Assembly (NCBI GenBank): GCA_021772915.1
Contig: JAJFLB010000024.1
Coordinates: forward strand, 1 to 57,575
Length of the DNA: 57,575 nucleotides
Direction: 5' to 3'
From: Gammaproteobacteria bacterium
Lineage (GTDB): Bacteria; Pseudomonadota; Gammaproteobacteria; Xanthomonadales; SZUA-36
This document shows, in pieces, positions 52,891 to 57,575 of this stretch. The first letter of the stretch is position 1. Every line of letters begins with the position of its first letter. The translations under genes were made by a program, and so were the position numbers. A model generated the notes under the pieces. It saw only the letters and a list, made by a program, of their open reading frames with translations. It did not search any database and had not been told where the DNA came from.

Positions 52891-52923
52891 AAAAAAAACG
52901 AGGGAGGCTTGCGCCTCCCTCGT
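52891..52923 (-). terminator. Rho-independent terminator of the GGA-rich RNA
   Basis: Perfect 11-bp stem ACGAGGGAGGC / GCCTCCCTCGT around a GCAA loop, followed on the minus strand by eight U. It ends the RNA at 52891-53308 before mlaF and separates the two transcripts. Confidence 0.93.
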
Positions 52924-53308
52924 CGTGAAAGTGTAGGAACTCCGCTTATGGTGGACTGCAGATCCTCCTAGGCCTTTCCAACTTCGTCCAGTTCCGATCT
53001 GTTCCGCCCTTCGGTTTCTGGTCGCGAGCCTTCCTCCCGCTTTTATTTATCGACGCATTTCGCGTCTATCTCAAGGAACCGCGTATTCCTCTCGAGCCAC
53101 CCTTATGGTACGACCGCTTCTTTTGGCAGAACCCGGTCCGGGTGACGCGCCCTGTACCACCTGGGCGCTGTCCGTTTTCCTCCACCCTCTCCACCTTCAG
53201 GCGGGTCGGCCTTCCGGTAGACTCGCTCTCCGTCCGATGCTGGTCTTTCGACCACCTCCGTCCTTCCTGCGACTCCAACCTTTCGGTTGGTGGGCTTCGT
53301 ATAACGGG
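52891..53308 (-). ncRNA. GGA-rich structured RNA, CsrB/RsmZ-like candidate
   Basis: About 415 bases with no convincing protein frame. I count about 22 GGA triplets on the minus strand, versus about six expected by chance. Many are in hairpin loops or between stems, for example AGGAAGG in GCGGG...CTCGC near 53025-53041. Stable hairpins include CCAACC GAAA GGTTGG, GCGCCC...GGGCGC and GACGC...GCGTC. It has a sigma-70-type promoter at 53315-53343 and an 11-bp terminator with a U-run at 52891-52923. Long GGA-decorated RNAs of this length with their own terminator act as CsrA/RsmA sponges in gammaproteobacteria. RNase P, tmRNA and SRP signatures are absent. Identity is inferred. Confidence 0.55.
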
Positions 53309-53314
53309 GGAACT

Positions 53315-53343
53315 AAGTTACTCCCGAAAAACGCAATTGTCAA
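53315..53343 (-). promoter_or_regulatory. Sigma-70-type promoter of the GGA-rich RNA
   Basis: TTGACA at 53343-53338 and TAACTT at 53320-53315 on the minus strand, separated by 17 bases. The -35 is perfect; the -10 is weak. Transcription would begin near 53308. About 40 bases further upstream, TGTGA and TCACA at 53385-53402 form an inverted pair with an 8-base gap, a possible activator site (not a standard 6-base-gap CRP site). A canonical GacA/UvrY box was not found. Confidence 0.6.
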
Positions 53344-53510
53344 AGCCTCATAAGCGGTAGTTAGATTGTTTTTCTCATCGTGTGTGTGAGTAAGAAATCA
53401 CAAGTTCATGAATAAGAAAACATCTTAAAAAATGACTGTTTTTTCCTTTGCGACAAAGCGAGTAAAATTGATTAAAAATAATGCTAAATAAATTTCCGGA
53501 TATGCAAATA

Positions 53511-53540
53511 CAAAACCGACGAGCAAGCTCGTCGGTTTTG
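53511..53540. terminator. Hairpin terminator with GAGCAAGCTC core
   Basis: Perfect 13-bp stem: CAAAACCGACGAG, loop CAAG, CTCGTCGGTTTTG. It lies 22 bases after the stop of the gene at 53562-54233 on the minus strand and has short T-runs at both ends, so it can act in either direction. The core GAGCAAGCTC is the same as in the REP-like elements at 26897 and 36271. Confidence 0.8.
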
Positions 53541-53561
53541 TAAATCATCTCTGGTGAAATG

Positions 53562-54233
53562 TTAGATCATTTCCACCAGCAGATACAGAACAATCGTTAG
53601 CAGAAAGCCACTGCTAACGACACCTTTGACCGTGGTGAATGGGCCGGTTTTTCCCACCACGCCATTGAGTGCCAGCACAGCTATCAGTCCGAATACAACG
53701 GCCAGCGTAGCAGCGCTTGCCTGGTGAACCGAAGTCCCGAGCTGAGGCAGGTGCACGGACGAGGCCATGAAGAATAACATCGGGATCGAGAACAGCGTAT
53801 TGGTCCGTGAAGCCAGACCGGCCTTGGCCAGTGCGGTGCCAGCATCGGGCAAGGCATCGCCACCTGCTGCGACCTGTTGAGCCGAGGCGATGACGACCTT
53901 CTGGTTAGGCCAGATAATCAGCCACACGTTGAGGAACATGATCGTACCCATGACAGCACCAATCATGATGCCCATACCGCTGAGATGTTTGAGATAGATC
54001 AGGTAGGCACCACTCAAAAACGTGAGCATTGCTGCCCACCGGAACCACCACAGTGCGCGGGGTACCATTTTCTGGATGACGTCGCTCTTGGCGCCACCAT
54101 CAGCTTCCTTGAAATACTCTCCCTGGATGAAGTTGAAGTAATACAGCAGTCCTATCCAGGCAACGCCGGCCAATAAGTGGGCCCAACGCAACAGAAAGGC
54201 TAAAGAATTTTCACTAAGTAATGCAAGTTCCAC
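53562..54233 (-). CDS. PuuD-like membrane protein
   Basis: 223 residues, six membrane segments. FLLRWAHLLAGVAWIGLLYYFNF and ALWWFRWAAMLTFLSGAYLIY resemble the membrane part of urate hydroxylase PuuD (DUF989), with conserved His and Trp residues, but no cytochrome c domain follows. PuuD oxidises urate; whether this protein does is unclear. Start GTG 54233 with GGAGG eight bases before. It is transcribed alone and ends at the hairpin at 53511-53540. Confidence 0.7.
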   Translation of the reverse strand: MELALLSENSLAFLLRWAHLLAGVAWIGLLYYFNFIQGEYFKEADGGAKSDVIQKMVPRALWWFRWAAMLTFLSGAYLIYLKHLSGMGIMIGAVMGTIMFLNVWLIIWPNQKVVIASAQQVAAGGDALPDAGTALAKAGLASRTNTLFSIPMLFFMASSVHLPQLGTSVHQASAATLAVVFGLIAVLALNGVVGKTGPFTTVKGVVSSGFLLTIVLYLLVEMI

Positions 54234-54403
54234 GTTCGAACCCTCCCTCTTTGAGGTTAATGTGATGGATGTGGGGACGGCAACACCGTCCCCTATAGGG
54301 TACAGCAGTTTTGGTCATTTCGAAATCAGCTATTTATGTATCAAGTTGAGGCGGGAATCTATAAAATCTGAAGTGCAATGATTTTCCCGGAGACGGAACA
54401 CAA

Positions 54404-55405
54404 ATGCAGCAGGTATTGACAGACTCCAAGACGGAAAAACGGGCGTCAGCGTATCCGTTTCCATTGGATGCCGTCATCCTGGCTGGTACTCATCAGAACC
54501 CCAAAAGACTGGTCTGCGGCCGCAACAAGGCATTTCTCAGCATTGCCGGGAAATCACTGTTGCGCTACGTGGTGGATGCACTGCTGGGAGCTGAGAGCAT
54601 AGGCCAGGTATTCGTGGTTGGACCTGCCGATGAATTGCAGAAAGAACTGACCGGTTTATCTTCCCGCGTCAGGCCCATCGCCCAACGCGGGAAAATGCTG
54701 ACCAATTGCTGGGCAGGTATTGAGGCGTCAGAGGCCCGCCATAGGGACGATCCCGACCTGGACGTGAAAGACAGGCCGTTACTGATAATTTCTTGTGACT
54801 TGCCACTGATCACTTCCCGGGCAGTAGATGACTTTGTTGCACGTTGTGCGCGTCTGGACAATGAATCAAATCCGCCGGCGGCCATGTTGGCGGGTGTGGT
54901 CGATGAACCCGGGGTAAGTCCGTTTCACCCGAGCGGTGACACGCTGGGGATCAAACGGCCATTTGTGGAACTCGCGAGTGGGCGATTAAGGCTTGCAAAC
55001 ATCTATGTCGCCCGGCCGCGAAACATGTCTCATCAGGAATTCCTGCAAACCGGTTTTTCATATCGCAAGGCCAAAGATTGGCGCAATGTCGTGGCCTTGG
55101 TCTTTAGCTTCTTCAGACGACCCCATGGATGGCATTCCGCGTGGATGACCATGCGTATTCAGCTCACCCTGATGTTGTCAAGCGGTAAGGGGCGGTTGTA
55201 CTGGCGTCTGAAGGCCGGCAATACCCTGGGACGCGTGGAAAAATGTCTCAGTGAAGTATTGGGCGGAACGGTTCGAGTTGTCGTGTCGCCATTTGGTGGG
55301 CTCAGTCTGGATGTAGACGATGAGGAGGACTTTCATGTGATTGATACCCGTTATCAGGATTGGGCAGCAATCACAGCGGCCGTTAAACCCGAATTAACCC
55401 CCTGA
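54404..55405 (+). CDS. MobA-like NTP transferase
   Basis: 333 residues. PFPLDAVILAG...GRNKAFLSIAGKSLLRYVVDALL is the NTP-transferase N-terminus (MobA/GlmU-type Rossmann-like fold; G-x-G loop and KA lysine), and PLLIISCDLPLITSRAVDDFV has the metal-binding Asp of the family. C-terminal part is longer than in MobA and not recognised. It transfers a nucleotide to a sugar phosphate, molybdopterin or lipid precursor. ATG 54404 with GGAGACGGAA before it. The 3' end overlaps the dctM fragment. Confidence 0.75.
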   Translation: MQQVLTDSKTEKRASAYPFPLDAVILAGTHQNPKRLVCGRNKAFLSIAGKSLLRYVVDALLGAESIGQVFVVGPADELQKELTGLSSRVRPIAQRGKMLTNCWAGIEASEARHRDDPDLDVKDRPLLIISCDLPLITSRAVDDFVARCARLDNESNPPAAMLAGVVDEPGVSPFHPSGDTLGIKRPFVELASGRLRLANIYVARPRNMSHQEFLQTGFSYRKAKDWRNVVALVFSFFRRPHGWHSAWMTMRIQLTLMLSSGKGRLYWRLKAGNTLGRVEKCLSEVLGGTVRVVVSPFGGLSLDVDDEEDFHVIDTRYQDWAAITAAVKPELTP

Positions 55406-55601
55406 CCCGCTGACAGCACCGCACCAACTGCATCGTGAGGAAACCGGGTAACAGTCCGGCCAGAAACAGGCTTTCGATGGGCGCCTCAGCCACAACGCCA
55501 TACAAAATCAGTGGCAGGGCAGGGGCGAACAGTAAACCTAGACTACCAGCCGAAGTGACCAGCCCCAGATTAAATTTTTCCAGGTACCCCGCTTGCTGCA
55601 T
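55383..55601 (-). pseudogene. dctM (TRAP transporter large permease) fragment
   Basis: The 72 codons translate to AGYLEKFNLGLVTSAGSLGLLFAPALPLILYGVVAEAPIESLFLAGLLPGFL, an internal segment (about one sixth) of DctM-type TRAP permeases, which are about 430 residues long. Sequence upstream (55602-55740) is the repeat array and the Fic leader, and nothing follows after 55383 except the NTP-transferase end. Both ends are missing. It is a remnant left at the border of the Fic locus. Confidence 0.8.
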
Positions 55602-55645
55602 GGGCTAATTTTATCCGTCCACTGGGGCACGTTAGAACACAAAAG

Positions 55646-55723
55646 CCTACTATTAGCTAGACATCATACCCTATAAATGATACAACTGAATAACCTATAA
55701 TACGTAGAGCAAGAAAACCTATA
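55646..55723 (+). repeat. Four-unit 24-bp-period repeat before the second Fic gene
   Basis: CCTACT at 55646, then CCTATA at 55670, 55694 and 55718: exactly 24 bases apart, the last three flanked by A/T-rich sequence. The array ends 17 bases before the Fic start codon and overlaps any promoter. Like the 31-bp array at 9749-9926 it precedes an AbiEi-like/Fic gene, but the sequence and period differ. Possible operator array for autoregulation. Confidence 0.7.
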
Positions 55724-55740
55724 GAAAGAGAGTGACCAGA

Positions 55741-57297
55741 ATGGCAACACCTTCAGAAAAACTGGTTGAATCCCTTCAGACTTTAAGAGAGCTGCAAGAG
55801 CGCGGGGTTGTGGCGATAAAATCTCGTGACTTGAGCCGGACCCACCGGGAGCGCCTGATCAAAAACGGGTTTTTGAAGGAAGTCATGAAGGGTTGGTATA
55901 TCCCTTCACGCCCGGATGAGGCTTACGGAGACAGCACCGCATGGTATGCCACATTCTGGGATTTTTGCGAAGCCTATTTGAGTGAGCGATTTGATAATAA
56001 TTGGTGCTTATCTCCGGAACAGTCTATATCCCTTCATACCGGCAATCGAACGGTACCAAACCAACTGCTCGTACGAACTCCGAAAGGGGGCAATAAACCA
56101 ACAACACTACCGCATGGGACGTCCATTTTTGACGTTCGTTACACAATGCCAAGGGAAGATGAAATCGTTACCAAAGACGGTTTACGTCTTTATTCGGTGC
56201 CTGCTGCTCTTGTGGCCTGTCCAGAACATTTATTCCGGCAGGCATCTACGGACATACGCGCTGCCGTGGCAACGGTAAAGGACGCCTCGGATGTACTGGC
56301 AATTCTGCTTGAAGGCGGACACAGCACGATTGCCGGGCGATTAGCTGGTGCCTTCCGGAATGCTGGACGTGACCGGATTGCAGATCAAATCGTAAGAACA
56401 ATGAAAAGTGCCGGATACGCGGTGTGGGAATCCGACCCGTTTGAAAACAGACCACCGATCATACTGGATACGCGGGAAGCTTCTCCGTATGTCAACCGCA
56501 TCCGCCTGATGTGGGCAGAAATGCGAGGGCCAATAATTGAATGCTTTCCGTCAGCTCCCGGCCTGCCTGAGAATATCAATGCGTACCTCAAGCATGTTGA
56601 GGATATTTACGTCACCGATGCCTATCATTCACTGTCGATCGAAGGCTATCGCGTGAGTGCAGAGTTAATTGAACGAGTGCAAAGCGGCAATTGGAATCCG
56701 GATGATGATGAGAATGACCGGGAGCACCGCAATGCCCTGGCTGCACGTGGTTACTGGCAGGCTTACCAGGTCATGCAGGAAAGTCTTGGAAAGATTCTGC
56801 GTGGCAGCAATCCGGGAACTGTCGTAGATGTTGACCACAGCATATGGTACGGGGAACTATTTGGGCCAGGCGTGACAGCGGGCATTATTAGTGCCGTCGA
56901 TCTTGCAGGCTACAGAACCGGCCCGGTTTATATACGCCGTTCTATGCATGTGCCTCCGCCAAGGGAAGCGGTCCGTGATTGCATGCCAGCGTTATTTGAG
57001 CTTTTGAAAAATGAGCCCGAACCGTCGGTTCGCGTTGTCCTCGGACATTTTATATTTGTCTACATTCATCCTTATGTAGATGGCAACGGGCGCATGGGAC
57101 GCTTTTTAATGAACACGATGTTAGCAAACGGCGGCTATCCGTGGACTGTTATTCCAGTTGATGAACGAAATGCTTATATGGCTGCATTGGAAGTCGCCAG
57201 CGTGGGTCAAAACATAATCCCGTTTGCTGAATTTCTATCAAGATTGGTAGATGATGGTCTGAAAGGGAGGTCAATTCTCGAAATTCCGTCTGCATAA
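55741..57297 (+). CDS. Fic-family protein with AbiEi-like N-terminus
   Basis: About 518 residues from ATG 55741 (GTG 55732 is also possible). Residues 5-60 (ELQERGVVAIKSRDLSRTHRERLIKNGFLKEVMKGWYIPS) match the winged-helix opening of AbiEi-type antitoxins, with an alpha/beta region to about 230. The Fic domain has SLSIEG at 297-302 (SxxxEG, class II inhibitory helix) and HPYVDGNGRMGR at 443-454 with Y in place of F, all catalytic residues present. It would AMPylate an unknown target. Lower GC than the genes to the left; the next gene starts 23 bases after its stop. Confidence 0.88.
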   Translation: MATPSEKLVESLQTLRELQERGVVAIKSRDLSRTHRERLIKNGFLKEVMKGWYIPSRPDEAYGDSTAWYATFWDFCEAYLSERFDNNWCLSPEQSISLHTGNRTVPNQLLVRTPKGGNKPTTLPHGTSIFDVRYTMPREDEIVTKDGLRLYSVPAALVACPEHLFRQASTDIRAAVATVKDASDVLAILLEGGHSTIAGRLAGAFRNAGRDRIADQIVRTMKSAGYAVWESDPFENRPPIILDTREASPYVNRIRLMWAEMRGPIIECFPSAPGLPENINAYLKHVEDIYVTDAYHSLSIEGYRVSAELIERVQSGNWNPDDDENDREHRNALAARGYWQAYQVMQESLGKILRGSNPGTVVDVDHSIWYGELFGPGVTAGIISAVDLAGYRTGPVYIRRSMHVPPPREAVRDCMPALFELLKNEPEPSVRVVLGHFIFVYIHPYVDGNGRMGRFLMNTMLANGGYPWTVIPVDERNAYMAALEVASVGQNIIPFAEFLSRLVDDGLKGRSILEIPSA

Positions 57298-57320
57298 TTA
57301 CTGAGGTGGTGAGAATATAA

Positions 57321-57575
57321 GTGAAACAAATGCCATTCATCAATGAGCTAATGGTTAAATTCGAAAAGTACTGGATGCCATTTACCCTGTTGTTAATTTT
57401 TGGGTTAGCAATTAGTTCATATTTAACAATTAAACAGACCAATGAGATAGATGAGGATGAGGTCGTACTAAGTGCGGAGGATACAGTTGGAACGGACCCC
57501 GTTCCAACTGCCCAAACTTCCAGCATCGCGAACCGCGATTTAACCCGATCTTCTTCTTTGTCACAAGAAATTCAA
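57321..57575 (+). CDS. Single-pass membrane protein, cut by the window edge
   Basis: An open frame of 85 codons from GTG 57321 to the window end (an ATG lies at 57330). The start is preceded by GGTGGTGAG. Residues about 19-35 (MPFTLLLIFGLAISSYL) are a membrane anchor; the rest is acidic and Ser/Thr-rich, likely outside the cytoplasm. It follows the Fic gene closely on the same strand and may belong to its unit. The family is not recognised, and the C-terminus is missing. Confidence 0.65.
   Translation, partial: MKQMPFINELMVKFEKYWMPFTLLLIFGLAISSYLTIKQTNEIDEDEVVLSAEDTVGTDPVPTAQTSSIANRDLTRSSSLSQEIQ

Noticed and set aside
53066-53278. 70-codon minus-strand frame in the GGA-rich RNA
   Set aside because: Arg/Gly/Glu-rich by-product of GGA and CGG motifs; no ribosome site and no domain.
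52891-53308. RNase P RNA, tmRNA or SRP RNA
   Set aside because: The P4-type GAGGAAAGTCC block, the tmRNA tRNA-like ends and the SRP GGAAGGAAGC core are not found.
53385-53402. CRP site upstream of the GGA-rich RNA
   Set aside because: TGTGA and TCACA are separated by eight bases instead of six, so a standard CRP dimer would not fit; kept only as an inverted pair.

Overview
The window reads as chromosomal DNA of a free-living, probably marine or sediment gammaproteobacterium. Pointers are the Mla lipid-transport system, a sigma-54-type pspA promoter, a metK-ahcY-metF operon, a TPP-riboswitch-controlled TonB receptor, MlaA/LolA-dependent-type lipoproteins and REP-like palindromes. Most genes share a moderate-GC, core-like composition. 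The two Fic-family loci (about 9.65-11.5 kb and 55.6 kb to the right edge) are visibly more AT-rich and look acquired. No species is assigned.

Layout. 1-0.33 kb: nested inverted repeats, possibly the end of a mobile element. 0.33-4.05 kb: thiamine salvage operon (TPP riboswitch, TonB receptor, PnuT-like permease, thiamine-kinase-like phosphotransferase). 4.1-9.6 kb: flavin dehydrogenase, secreted Cys-rich beta-helix protein, small secreted protein, and a cysteine synthase fused to a glutaredoxin. 9.65-11.6 kb: a small islet with one AbiEi-like/Fic gene behind six 31-bp repeats, bounded by tRNA-Ile(CAT) and a second copy of that tRNA 3' end. 11.7-23.2 kb: M14 carboxypeptidase with a coupled partner, rhodanese, HAD and MBL hydrolases, CBS protein, two SLC13/ArsB-NhaD permeases around trmB. 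23.4-26.9 kb: activated-methyl-cycle operon metK-ahcY-metF behind a 32-bp near-perfect palindrome. 27-36 kb: NUDIX, beta-propeller protein, FEN and HNH nucleases, HtrA protease, M17 aminopeptidase, DUF3667, MATE. 36.3-39.2 kb: divergent envelope-stress genes pspA (sigma-54-type promoter) and sppA. 39.2-43.8 kb: lipoproteins, dgkA and xthA bracketed by two related palindromic elements of about 250 bp, a Grx4/A-type/rhodanese fusion, and small conserved proteins. 43.7-49.3 kb: a complete oligopeptide-type ABC transporter. 49.3-52.8 kb: mlaFEDCA without mlaB. 52.9-53.3 kb: a long structured RNA rich in GGA motifs with its own promoter and terminator, a candidate CsrB/RsmZ-type regulator. 53.5-57.6 kb: PuuD-like membrane protein, MobA-like nucleotidyltransferase, a dctM remnant, and a second AbiEi-like/Fic gene behind a 24-bp-period repeat array, followed by a membrane protein cut by the window edge.

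The most unusual points are the two unrelated phased repeat arrays in front of two Fic genes that both carry an N-terminal winged-helix-like region and an internal SxxxEG inhibitory motif (possibly self-contained, self-regulating toxin-antitoxin units); the tRNA-flanked islet without an integrase; the bracketing palindromic elements whose ends supply stop or start codons of neighbouring genes; the GGA-rich RNA; and two different glutaredoxin fusions.
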